Positions 22,157-33,503 of a DNA stretch of 64,000 nucleotides are shown here, piece after piece. Location: NCBI GenBank assembly GCA_023525975.1, contig CM042035.1:35431001-35495000 (forward strand), in the 5' to 3' direction. Position 1 is the stretch's first letter, and the number at the start of each line of letters is the position of its first letter. The notes under the pieces were generated by a model. The model worked only from the letters and a program-made list of their open reading frames with translations. It was not told the DNA's origin and did no database searches. Position numbers and translations under genes: made by a program. This stretch comes from Smallanthus sonchifolius. Its lineage: Eukaryota > Streptophyta > Magnoliopsida > Asterales > Asteraceae.

Positions 22157-23811
22157 AATTTAGATTGATAAGAATAATCTTGATTAATAGGAATTTCCGA
22201 GTCTAAATTTGAAGGAATATCCCCCTGAGCCTGTGTCGAAGGTAATGGATCATCACCCAACAACGGATCAGCAGAAGAATCTTGAAAAATAGCATTATCC
22301 TCCTCACTCTCTGAATCTTGTGGACCTGAACAAGAAGCAACATTAGGATCGGGAGTAGAAGTCGATGGAATCGATGAATTTGGAACTGCATTTGGTAGAA
22401 ATCCATTGTGCTGTGCATCCTGACAAGAATCATAAAGAACAGCAGCATCTTCAGCAGAAATATCAGTAGGTAAATGAAAAGACATGAATAAGTTTTCATA
22501 ATCAAATGCCCAATCCGGACCAATCGCCATTTGTGGTAAAGACCGATTTGAACAGTCGATATGGAACCATTCTTCAACTTGGTGCGTCTCTTTGTTATAA
22601 ACCCTCTTGGTAGTCGAATTAGCCACATACCCTAAAAAAATCCCTTCAATAGCCTTCGCACTGAATTTTGTTGGGACATCTCGAACTTTCAGTAGGGTGC
22701 AAGGATTACCAAAAGGTAGTAAATAATCCAGATTCGGCTTTCGATTTTTCAGTAATTCATAGCAAGTCTTGTTATGTCGCTTGACAGTCAAGACCCCGTT
22801 CAAAACGTGACACACAGTATTCACACCTTAAGCCCAAAAGGTGACTGGAAGCTTAGAATCCGCAAGCATCGTGCGAGCCGTTTCGACCAAAGTCATGTTC
22901 TTTCGTTCAGCAACACCGTTTTATTGAGGAACATATGGCGCACTGAATTCATGATGAATTCCTTTTTGTAGACATAATAAACCCATTTTGCTATTCTTAA
23001 ATTCGCTGCCATTGTCACTCCTGATTCTTCTGACTTTCAGATTTAATAAATTCTCCAAGCCCAGGATTAAGTATTGTACCAACTTAGTGGTTTCAGCTTT
23101 AGAGGAAAGAAACTTAACCCATGAAAATCTGGATTAATCATCAGTTACTACCAAGCAGTACGATTTTCCACCAATGCTCCTGATACTGATTGGACCGAAC
23201 AAATCCATATGCATCAATTCCAAAGGAGTTACGATAGAATTCGTCGATTTAGATTTATGAGATTTCTTTCTTTGCTTCCCCTTCTTGAACGGAATACAGT
23301 CATCAGAAACTGAGAATTTCATCTTTGGAATACCAAGAACCAGATCATTCCTAACAATGTAATTCATCTTCCTATAGTTAATGTGAGCTAGCTTCCTGTG
23401 CCACAATATTGAATCAGATTCGGATGCCTTGGAGAGTAAACAAGTAGGAATTGAATTCGTTGTAGTGGCGACACTCATGTCAAGGACATACGTGTCATTT
23501 CTCCTTGGAGCCTTCATGAGAATCCATTCATCAGGAATCACAAAATCCGGTTTCAAAATATAGCATTCAGCATCGTTGAAATGGAACGAAAACTTCTTGT
23601 CACAAACTTGTGATACACTTAAAAGATTGTGCTCCAGCTGCTCAGCATAATTCACCTTTTCAAATTTTACTTTGTCATTCTTTAACGTACCCTGTCCGGT
23701 TATGTACCCGCCTTTATTCCCCCCAAAAGCGACATAACCACCATCAATTTGTTTAACATCCTCAATACATCTAACATTCCCTGTCATATGTCGAGAGCAA
23801 CCACTATCCAC
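22157..23811 (-). pseudogene. pol: protease-integrase part of pol, element C
   Basis: It starts with MDSGCSRHMTGN (protease active site, near 23800). The zinc-binding HRKLAHINYRKM follows near 23400, then the integrase core (VVTDD, IRSDNGSEF, GVAERKN) and the linker to RT with a Ser/Asp-rich stretch. In-frame stops occur near 23134 (after VVTDD), near 22922 (a Gln codon changed to TAA) and near 22829. At its amino end, the gag stop TGA and a TAG separate it from gag in the same frame. Confidence 0.85.
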
Positions 23812-23865
23812 ATACCATGTATTGTTGATAGTCCTCCTTGGTTGTCCCTACATAAACAACGAGAA

Positions 23866-26800
23866 TCAGTTAGAAATAGGAACCCAAGCCATCGTGGTCT
23901 TGGGTCGTCCAGTTTGATCAAAATAAACAACTTCTTGTAATTTACAATCAATCTTATCATTCACTTTTGGAACAGAAGTTTGACAATCAGACTTTTTCAA
24001 AGAAGATCCATTTTTATTATTTTGAAAAACATTATTTGATATATTATTGTCAGATTCGGATGTTTCCAAAATTTTCTTCAATTTTCTGTTTCGTCTTCTC
24101 CTTTGAGGTCTAGACAATTTAACTTACTTCTGAGACTCTTTTGAAGTTCCAACATTAGGAATCTCAAGTTTCTCTTTGCATACAAAATATTTAGAATTCA
24201 ATTTTTTCTGTTGTTTAAATCCTGAGGATTTAACAAAAGATCGACTAGGCAAATTTTTCTCCAAGCTAGAAGACGACTTCCCCTCATCATTTCTTTTTAG
24301 AATGTTCACCACTTTCGGTTGTGAAGAAACAGTCTTCATTTTACCCTTGTTCTTATAAGGACAATTTATCAGAATGTGACCAGCCTCGTTGCAATGAAAA
24401 CACACTCTTCTTTCTTGATAAGTTCTGAAATAAGGAGTTTTCTTTGAATTTGAGGATCCATCAGAGGAATAAGCTTCAGAGGAATGTCCAGAACAGTTTA
24501 TCGGCTTCTTTGGAACATAAACATGTGTTGGCACCTTTGAAGAATTAACTTTTTGATAACCAGCAGCGACAAACCCACTCGACTGTAAGATTGGAGAAAG
24601 CTTAGGGGTAACAACCTTCACCTCATCAGGTTCAGTCAGAATGCATCTATCAAGGGTAACAACTTTTACAGCTGTTGGTTCATCAAGTTTCACCTCTTTT
24701 GCAATACCCTCGACCTTCTTTTCATCAAACACCTCATCTTCAGAATCAGACTCATACACCATATCCTCCCCAGTTACCGGATTCACCTTTAATATTGTTT
24801 TTGGATCTATTTCCTCTTCATGAATGATTTCAGGTTCCACCACATAATTTGCATTAAACGGTGGAGGAACAAATCCAATACCAGTAACCCGTTTAGTAGA
24901 ATCAGCATTTGAGTTAAAATATTCCAAAACAACAGAAGAATTTGTAAAATTTTCCAGCTTTCTATGAAGTTTGACCACCTCAGACTCTTTGTCAGAAATT
25001 TCCATATTCTTTTGAGCAATAATCTCAGTTTGTTTTTCTATTTCAGCATAAGCCATATCCAGATGATAAGCTTGTTCTTTATATTTTAACCCAAGAGAAT
25101 TTAAGTCTCTTTTCAAAGACTCAATTCTATCGATGCACAATTTATCATTATCTTTTAGTTTCTGATTAACAGTATGCATCGATTTCATGTCACAAATCAA
25201 GTTTGTGTTATCATCCATGACCTTTTGCAATTTATCTTTAACAGTAATGTGGTTAGAACATAAAATATGACAAACAGAGTCTTTTCCCTTTGACGGATCA
25301 GACATGTCTGCCATGAATACTTTGGCAATGGGAATATTTTCTGAATCAGCACCATCAGAAACATTTTGAGTAAGACAATATCCTCCTCAGCAACACCTGA
25401 TGCAACATCAGAATCAATATTCTGCACTTGTTCTACCTCTTCATCAACAACCTGCACACTATCACCATCACTCGAACCATCACTTGAACTCTCACTTGAA
25501 TCATTATTTGAACTATCATCATCAACCACCTCCTCTGGTTTTCAGAACGAATTTCTACTACAAAAGCCTGACTTACAGCACCCACCAAATCTTCCAGATG
25601 AATGCCCCAGTCATAGTTTTCGTCGTTCTAAGCAACCAATGCCGATGAAGCAGATGCATGATTTGTATTACCAGATGAACCATGTGACTGATTCCTATTA
25701 TGCTGAAAATTAGGCTGCTTCTTTTGAGAATCAAACTCGACCTTTGGCTTAACACATTCCTTAGAAAAGTGACCATATTCTTGATAGTTATAACACCGAA
25801 CATTGCTTTTATCAAAACCCATGCGAGATCGACTATTTGAGCCAATATATTTTCTGCCAGTTTTCTTCAAGAAATCTTTAGCTTGGCACATCAGCATGGC
25901 CATATTCCATTGGATATTCATTTCTTCCAGATCAACAGGGTCAATCTGTCTGAAATCTTCTTCTATAACCTCAGGATCATGTATTTTACCTCCAATAAAA
26001 TTCTCATATGATGCCATTAATGAGGAAAACATAGCAAGATAATCATCAGCAACTTTCTGATTCAAATTAGATCCACATGAAGTAGAAGCTGTAGTTGCAG
26101 AAAATCCAGAATGACTAGAATGACCAGAATGAATCGGAACTCCAGAACACTGATCATTTGAAGAATCTTGAGCATCGCCAGAAAAGAATGCAACTCCAGT
26201 GCCAGTTTTACCAGTAGATTTGGCAAAATACATTGAGGGATCCTGGATATGCTCCAAGTTAGTCTCTTTCTTCTTCATATTCATGTCATGCGACTGAATC
26301 TTCCCCAGAACTTCTTCAAGAGACATGGTTTTGTACTTAATGTTCTCTTTGATTAAAATCGTATACACATCAAATTTTGATGGTAAAGCCTCCAAGAATT
26401 TATCATTGATTTCCTCAGTCTCATACACCACAGACGCACTTGCCAGTTCACTAAGAAGATGATAGAATCTTGTAGCAAGATCATCCAAGGATTCGTTTTG
26501 AAAATGTTTAAAGACCAAGAACTGCTTCTTTAATAGCTCCTTTCTACTCTTCTTCACATCCAAACTTCCTTCACACCTTTTCTGTAATGCTTCCCACAGT
26601 TGTTGAGAAGACTTGAACTGTTTAAAAATGTGATATATTTCCTTTGGAAGAGACATCGAAATATTTACCATTGCTTTCTTTTCCCTGTCAAACAACACCT
26701 TTTCTTCATTTGTTAACGCAGATACCGGCTTTGGAACATTATCTTGTCCCATCCATGAATAAGTCGGATGCGTATATCCTTCTAAAATCGAAATTCACAG

Positions 26801-26977
26801 ACTGGTGTCGGTAAAAGAAACAAACTGGTCGAACCGATCTTTCCAATTTGAGTAATCAGCAAGATTCAACAACTTCGGAGGTTTTTGAGATGTACCGATC
26901 TCATTGTCATAATTGAACATATTCGTTACTTGAACCATATTAGCCATTTTCTGAAAAAATTCCTGAAAAATTTCCAA
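23866..26977 (-). pseudogene. gag: gag, element C
   Basis: The likely start is one of the two Met codons of MEIFQEFFQKMANM. The UBN2-type domain (NWKDRFDQFV, LWEALQKRCEG, VFKHFQNES) is at 26977-25950. The first knuckle reads CYNYQEYGHFSKEC: its second Cys is Tyr (TGT to TAT). An acidic Ser/Asp stretch follows, then a long coiled coil (25314-24900) and a second knuckle CFHCNEAGHILINC near 24390. It ends with MAWVPISN. Breaks: a stop at 26795, a stop at 25628, frame changes near 25535 and 25360, and a stop near 24121. Confidence 0.85.
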
Positions 26978-26989
26978 GTGCTGAACACC

Positions 26990-27150
26990 TCTTACCCCTA
27001 GACAAAGATACTAAGTTCGCCTCTGGTACACCTAAGCGAAGTTAATAAGAAGCAAACTTAATAAGTTCGCATAATCCTGTGATAAGCGAACTTGACAAGT
27101 TCGCCTGAAGCTAAGTTCGCCTGCACAAGAAATCAACAAGTTCGCTTGCT
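26990..27150 (-). repeat. palindromic repeats in gag leader, element C
   Basis: Several perfect and partial copies of the LTR palindrome (AGCGAACTTGACAAGTTCGC and halves AAGTTCGC) lie between the primer site and the gag start. They match the array at 27707-27826 in motif but are more irregular. Confidence 0.8.
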
Positions 27151-27444
27151 TCAGTAGATTCAAAATCAAGAACCATTCAAACAGAGACCGCGAACCAGAA
27201 ATGACCAAAAATCTTCATAATTCACTATTTTGAAGGAATTAAACAAAATTGGACCGTAGGTTTATGTAATTTGTCAAATAGAAACTTCTTATCGGATCAA
27301 TTTCGTCAATTTCGTCTTCAAAATCACCAAATCAGAATCAAAACAGTCTTGAAAACTCCATGGAAATGAAAATGTCAAAGATGATGAATTTGATGTCAAA
27401 TTGCATATAAAACCGTCTAGAATCAACAAGGATCACGAGCATAG

Positions 27445-27456
27445 GCTCTGATACCA
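27445..27456 (-). other. primer binding site, element C
   Basis: The plus strand reads GCTCTGATACCA, so the element reads TGGTATCAGAGC, two bases after the LTR end CCTACA. Confidence 0.9.
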
Positions 27457-27458
27457 CT

Positions 27459-27934
27459 TGTAGGTCCTCATGGCGCTACTACGGATCGATCTCGTGATTA
27501 GACGTGACGCTAACTCGGAGTGCGGAATCCAACGAATCAACGTTTATACGCAAAGTAAACAATCAAGACAATCACGTAAATAAACTTCTCAATTATATTC
27601 CAATTCACAGTGGTGTTTACAGACTCAATCAGACAATTCGATCTCTCTGTTCTCGCTCCTATCGACTGACTCTGTAACACATATATAGACTACTGATCTA
27701 ATATAAGCGAACTTATTAAGTTCGCCTCTAACAGACTAAGCGAACTTAACAAGTTCGCCTCAGATAGACTTAAGCGAACTTATTAAGTTCGCCTCTGATA
27801 GACAAGGCGAACTTAACAAGTTCGCCTCTAGGCTACACTTGTAAAACACTTGGTGACTTTTGACATTTACATAACATAAAGACATAAAATCTAACTATTA
27901 CAAGCTTTTGTCATTACAAATCTATGTCCTAACA
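27459..27934 (-). repeat. 5' LTR, element C
   Basis: A 476-bp LTR. On the element strand it runs from TGTTAGGACATAG (27934) to GGACCTACA (27459). The palindrome array lies upstream of a TATA box at 27681-27687. Its family is also represented at 30502-30949. Confidence 0.88.
27707..27826 (-). repeat. palindrome array in LTR of element C
   Basis: Four perfect palindromes at 27707-27725, 27740-27758, 27774-27792 and 27806-27826, alternating GCGAACTTATTAAGTTCGC and GCGAACTTAACAAGTTCGC, spaced 32-34 bp apart. Confidence 0.93.
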
Positions 27935-28766
27935 TATATATAGGGATTATATAAGTTAATCTCATAGAACGTTTATAAAGCATAATTATAAAATTTATAA
28001 ATTTAGAGTTTCTTTATAAATGTATTTATATAAAAATAATTACAATTTAAATGAATTAGTTGAACATTTTAAAACCTTGAACCCCTTTTCATTGCCATGA
28101 ACCCTCTCTATTTCATTCGGAACGCTCAATTGAATCTAGGTTTCAATAAACGGCTATGGATTTGTTTTTATTAGTCAATTCGTCTAATTCTCCAAGGATT
28201 GGGTTAAGATTTGAGTTTGTAACGTGCGATTATTGCGTAAGCGGGATTAGCGGCCATTAAATCCATTTAATTTCATGATTTGGTACCAAATTTGACTCGG
28301 TTTGACTTGGGATAGTCAAACGCGTTTAAATTCGAATGTACACGCCAAATCCTCTTAATTAGTTGGCTAATTGGGTTGGAAATCGGTCGTGATACATTTA
28401 TGCATATATGGTAAGTCTATTGATTTCGAATTTGGCCGATTTGAAGATTAATTGCAAGGTTTCTTGTTTCTGTTGACTTTAGATAGTCAAAGGGGACGAT
28501 TTTATGGGTTTAAGACTTGAATGGGTTCAACTTGTGGTGTAAATGTCCAAATACAAAAGTGGTGGGTTCATTTTGGGAGTTCGAATGAAATAGAGAGGGT
28601 TCATGTCAATGAAAAGGGGTTCAAGGTTTTAAAATGTTCAACTAATTCATTTAAATTGTAATTATTTTTATATAAATACATTTATAAAGAAACTCTAAAT
28701 TTATAAATTTTATAATTATGCTTTATAAATGTTCTATGAGATTAACTTATATAATCCCTATATATA
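27935..28766. repeat. inverted duplication, 185-bp arms
   Basis: The left arm 27935-28119 and right arm 28582-28766 are reverse complements with two mismatches. The 462-bp spacer (28120-28581) is LTR sequence of Gypsy family S, also present in inverse orientation from 31056. Because the right arm continues into the start of that same LTR, this is a fold-back duplication within an LTR, not the TIRs of a DNA transposon. The two arm ends next to the spacer share CGAATGAAAT. Confidence 0.85.
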
Positions 28767-28942
28767 TCATAACAAATAAATAAATTATAAGGATATAAAA
28801 CCTTTTAGATGAAAATGTAAAATTTGGGATTGTATTGAGTGAAACTTTGTATAAAATGTTTTACATGGCATTGCCCAAGAATTGAAATGGAAATATTGTT
28901 TATTGCATTAAAATCAATACAGAGAAAATCAGCAATGTTACA
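28120..28942 (-). repeat. LTR fragment, Gypsy family S (first about 820 bp)
   Basis: On the minus strand, a polypurine-like stretch (CAACTTGGGGATAC, preceded by TTTCGGGACGAAATT as in E) is followed by TGTAACATTGC at 28942, the LTR start. It then runs down to the inverted-duplication junction at 28120. Its inner part matches 31056-31370 in reverse complement. Confidence 0.7.
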
Positions 28943-30501
28943 GTATCCCCAAGTTGAGGGAATTTCGTCCCGAAATTTAACTAATCGAGGCTACTGAATC
29001 AGGAAAAAGGAAAAGGGGTGAGTTTGGATTCTCAACGAGTTTTGATTTGTTAGATTTGGGGAGTGTAACTTATGACATGGTTTGAGTCTGATACTCAAGA
29101 TTGGATATGAATGATGATAATGAATTTAAATTTTAAAATGAATTTAAGGATTCTAAGGATGAAATGCATTACTTGAAATGGGTTTGGTGGGAATTTGATG
29201 ATCAAGGTTTGTTTAAGATGTAGTCTAATATGCTCAGGAGTTGTCAGTGCACAAAAGATTACACAAACATTGGTCTAGGTCAAAACTTCACGTGACACGA
29301 ACAACGCTACTCCTGATAATATGATAGGGCACTTATATATAGGAAGTACCATCGGCGTATCCACCATGCCCTTGTCATATCACATTAGTGTCGTTGTTAT
29401 ATATCACGATAGGTTTTAGGTCATAACACATGACAGAATTCACTATGTTTTCCATGCGCTGATTTTTATAATTACGTGTGCACCCGTAATTACTCGAATC
29501 ATCGCATGATCCGTATAGATCCTTCCTTTGTGTGTGGGTCAAAAGGGCACCAATTTACGTAGTTCCTGACTATTGTTTTCACATATGAGTTGCTAAGAAG
29601 TAACTATGTCCCTAGTAGGCAGGTCAGTTAGCAACTAAAGAGAAATATGGTAGTATAACTTAAAGTTCGATAGTTTGCTCGTGTTTGAACAAGAATACGT
29701 CAACCCTGAGTAGCTTCAATGTGTTACGGTTTTCAAGTTTGGTGAACAAAGTGTTTGACCATGCATTATGTATATTGTGATTAATTAGTTGCAATAATTA
29801 TAAGCAACTTAATCTCATGTATAATGTAAACACACAAGTCTCATGTATGATCTAGTGTTATGTAGCTTGTAATCAAGTAGGTTTCATGTTTAACGTGAAC
29901 AACTTAGCATCATGTATTTTGTAAATCAATAAGCTTTCATGTGCAATGTAAGCAACATAGTATCATGTGCATTGTAAGAAATGAATTTCATGTATGGTGT
30001 TAAACCTAGTATCATGTATTTTGTAAACCGATAATCTTTCATGTGTAATGTAAGTAATGTAGTATCATGTACTTTGTAACCAAATAGGTTTCGTGTTCAA
30101 TATGATCAATTAAGTTTTGTATATAAAACAATCAATTGTCATGTACCATGTATATTGTAAACAACTAAGTTTCGTGTATTATGTGTTCAAGCAAGTAGTA
30201 TGTGTATTGCAAATAAACAGGTTTCATGGATTATGTGGTCAATCCAGTAAATTGTGATTTTGCACATAAACTAGTTTCATGTATTATGTGATCGTGTTGT
30301 GTATCTTGTGGACGCGCATACGTAAGTTATTGAATTTCGTGTGTGACGTATACTAACGAGCTTCGTATGTGATTGAGTGTCGCGGAGAAGCGTGTTGTTT
30401 GGTGCTCATGTATAATGTGGTAGTTAGGTTCTAGTTCTTTAAATCTCGTTGAGGTTTTTTTTTTAAACAAAGATCAGTTCCTTGTAAACCCATTTCCCAT
30501 T
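28943..30501. other. non-coding Gypsy-derived sequence with degenerate repeats
   Basis: No reading frame of note. The left edge is the 3' end of a minus-strand Gypsy internal region (a FGTKF-type GGGACGAAATT motif before the polypurine tract). From about 29760 to 30330 it becomes a degenerate repeat. What the rest belongs to I cannot say. Confidence 0.5.
29760..30330. repeat. degenerate tandem repeat, about 25/50-bp period
   Basis: More than ten imperfect copies of TTTCATGTATNATGTAA-like units alternating with AGTATCATGTATTTTGTAA-like units, each followed by A-rich spacer. Confidence 0.7.
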
Positions 30502-31055
30502 TGTAGGTCCTCATGGCGCTTCTACAGATCGATCTCGTGATAAGACGTGACGCTAACTCGGAGTGCGGAATCCAACGAATCAACGTTTATACGTAAAGTA
30601 GACAATCAAGACAATCATGTAAATAAACTTCTCAGATATATTCCAATTCACAATGGTTTACAGACTCAATCAGACAATTCGATCTCTCTGTTCTCTGTTC
30701 TTTTCTGTCTGGTCTCTCTCAACAGACTCTGTAAACCTATTTATAAACACTGTTCTGCACCAGGCAAACTTATTAAGTTTGCCTCTAACAGGCTAGGCGA
30801 ACTTAATAAGTTCGCCTCAGATAGACTTAAGCGAACTTATTAAGTTCGCCTCTGATAGACCAGGCGAACTTAAGTTCAATCTGATAGGCTAGGCGAACTT
30901 GCAGAACTTACACAGAATTTTATCAACAGTTACAAAACATGTACTAACAGACTCCCCTTTAACTGTTGCTAACAATTCTATCAAATACAAGTCAAAGACT
31001 CTAAGACTAAGACATAATATCTTCAAGCTCGTTGTCACCAGAATATGCTCCAACA
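30502..31055 (-). repeat. orphan 3' LTR plus 100 bp of a C-family element
   Basis: The LTR 30502-30949 (ends TGTAGGTCC and GTACTAACA on the plus strand) resembles the C 5' LTR, with three or four of the same palindromes at about 30765-30870 and a TATAAATA-type box near 30738. On its right, GACTCCCCTTT is the complement of the polypurine tract, so this is a 3' end. Internal sequence stops after about 100 bp at the junction with LTR S. The remainder of the element is gone. Confidence 0.75.
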
Positions 31056-33503
31056 CCATTCGAAATCAATAGACTTACCATATATGCATAAATGTATCAC
31101 GACCGATTTCCAACCCAATTAGCCAACTAATTAAGAGGATTTGGCGTTTACATTCGAATTTAAACGTGTTTGACTATCCCGAGTCAAATTTGGTACCAAA
31201 TCATGAAATTAAATGGATTTAATGGCCGCTAATCCCGCTTAGGCAATAATCACACGTTACAAACTCAAATCATAACCCAATCCTTGGAGAATTAGACGAA
31301 TTGACTAATAAAAACAAACCCATAGCCGTTTATTGAAACCTAGATTCAATTGAGCGTTTCGAATGAAATCTGTACATATAATCTACTCACACACCTTCGC
31401 AACACTTCCTTTTCACTCCCTAAACTCACAATTTCACCTCATTTCACCTCTTGAATTCGATCAAGATCCGACGAACTCGAAACTTTGACTCATGTCGTTC
31501 CCCCTCATCTCATAACCATTCCAGGTACGATTTTATGCTTTAGTTTCGTTGTAAAACCACGATCAAAAGCCCTCTGTCAATTGCAATTGACAGATGGAAT
31601 CAAACCCAAACAGATTTGGACATTCCGATCGATATGCGCATAAGGGCATTTAGAATTTTCTTCATTTGCATTTACGTACATATATTTTCAGACTGATTAA
31701 ATCATCAGCGAACCACCTAGTTCAACCGGTTAGTGCGCTCGGGCTTGAACTAGGTGGCGTGGGTTCGAAACCCACAACCCACAAACCCGACCCCTCTTTT
31801 TGCGCGTGCCATAAACCAGACCCGTCTCCCACCCTGTAACATATTAAAACAGATCCAGTTCGGTTCCGTATAAGTAATTGTCATCTTGGCCCGGTGGTAA
31901 CTTAGCCAACCTACACAGGAACCACCCGGGTTCGAACCGGGTGGCCTGTATAATTTTTTTAAAACTGTTTTTAGATACTCTGAAAATCTTATAAAATTTA
32001 TTTTATAAACCCAATGACATTTAGAACTGATTAGTACAATAAATTGCAAATTTAAAACTAAAACCATTATATTTTCAAAGTAAATTGTTAGAATCTCATT
32101 TTAATCATTTAAAAATTATTTTAAATTTAATTATTTAATCACAAAACAAAGTATTTAAATACTAAAAAATTTTATATATGAAAAGATTGTTTAAAGTCAC
32201 ATTATCATTTTGATAATTAGTAGGGTTTAAATCCTATTTAAACAAATTTAATTTTTTTTCTAAAATGATATATTAACACATATGCATTTATTTCTTTTGA
32301 AACAATTTTATTAAGATTTAAATAAAAAAAAAAGAGAAATTTTATTTAAATTGATTTTTGAAATCCATTTAGGGTTTTGAAGTATATATTTACCTCAAAT
32401 TTCATATCAATGCATATCTTTGACACGTCGTCGTAAATATATAAATAAAATAAATTTAATTGTTTTTAAGGAATATCATATTACATTACCTCTAAGGACA
32501 CATTATTTTAAATATATATAAGTGAAAGGACTTATTTATTTAAATTATTTAGACTAAAATTCTAAAACACATTAGTATATACTTTGAAGTTACAAGTTCA
32601 TATCAAACTGTTGCCAATTTATATCCTTTTCATGAAATGACACGACCCTTGTGTAAACCCACACATATCCAGACCCAATGAACATTAGACCTTGCCATAA
32701 ACTTTGTGCATGTTATTAATTCGCATTCATACAATTTCACTCTAGGTTAAGTTTGTGAATTGCAAATTCACTTGTGCTACTTGTTGCTCGTGTTATCTAC
32801 ACAACTATTACAGGAGAGTATTACATAGTCCCTTTTACTCTTTTACACTTTTTTTGGGGTGAAACATGAACACTATACAAACTATTGCTTACATTTACAC
32901 AAACTACACAAACACAAATCCTCTTTACATTCATGTATGCAAAATTTGAGCTTTATGTTTGAGTGCTAGGTGTGTTAACTGTTTGTGTGCAATTTATGTG
33001 CAATCATTAAATATACAAGCCGACGGTTAACAATGATAGATCTATTGAGTCTGACAACCCCACCCAGATTGGGGTGATTGTTACCGACAACACAATTTGC
33101 ATGCTAGTTACAAAGTTTTGATTGTACTTTGGTTACACAATAGTTACTCCCCATAAATGCCTTATTTTATCATGTTATGTAAGGATTTGATTATTTATAT
33201 CTATACACTATCTATGTATAAACCTGTGTATGCTCACCAACTTTTTAGCTGATCTTATTTTGTTCATGTTTCAGGTGCTAATGTGTGATTTTGATCAAGG
33301 CTTGCTACACATAAGTTTTGGACCTAGAAAATTTTAAATAAAGGATTATGTATTTCAATTTCATGTACTTGGTTGATTCTGTTTTGTCTTGAATAATTTC
33401 AATGAATTTGAATGATTAATATATTTCAATTTAGTCAACCTTGTGCTCATGAACAGTCTACATGTCCCGCCCCGACGTTTCCGCCGTCGGTTGGGGTGTG
33501 ACA
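31056..33503 (+). repeat. truncated LTR, Gypsy family S
   Basis: A plus-strand LTR missing its first part. It ends GGGGTGTGACA at 33503, like the LTR ends of E. No primer site follows; instead the sequence enters a Tat-like gag in mid-codon series, so it is the 3' LTR of an insertion or a solo LTR inside that gag. It holds two tRNA-like modules and long AT-rich stretches. Confidence 0.75.
31710..31947. repeat. two tRNA-like (A-box/B-box) modules in LTR S
   Basis: Module 1 (31710-31785): TAGTTCAACCGGTTAGTGCG resembles a Pol III A box and GTGGGTTCGAAACCCAC is a T-arm with B box. The arms CCACCTAGTTCAA (31713) and its exact complement (31745) also pair. Module 2 (31883-31946): TTGGCCCGGTGGTAA and the T-arm CCACCCGGGTTCGAACCGGG. 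Neither folds obviously into a full tRNA, so they are not called tRNA genes. Confidence 0.55.

Larger units (their letters stand above)
20343..27934 (-). mobile_element. Sirevirus-like element C
   Basis: Read on the minus strand: 5' LTR (27934 to 27459), tRNA-iMet primer site, leader with palindromes, gag, pol, then non-coding sequence interrupted by B. Its 3' half (any env-like ORF and the 3' LTR) is not in the window and should lie left of element A if A is nested in it. The LTR ends at 27934 directly against one arm of an inverted duplication. Confidence 0.85.

Noticed and set aside
27935..28766. MITE or MULE with 185-bp terminal inverted repeats
   Set aside because: The spacer and the flank beyond the right arm are continuous Gypsy LTR sequence, and there is no credible target duplication beyond a TA run; a fold-back duplication explains it better.
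31710..31785. Functional tRNA gene
   Set aside because: T-arm and A-box-like words are present, but no consistent acceptor stem or anticodon arm could be drawn.
31750..32067. Minus-strand ORF over the tRNA-like region
   Set aside because: It overlaps hairpin/T-arm sequence in an LTR, has no recognisable domain, and is explained by local GC content.
33462..33503. ORF start at 33462 as the beginning of the Tat gag
   Set aside because: These codons are LTR S sequence ending TGTGACA; the gag homology begins only after 33503.
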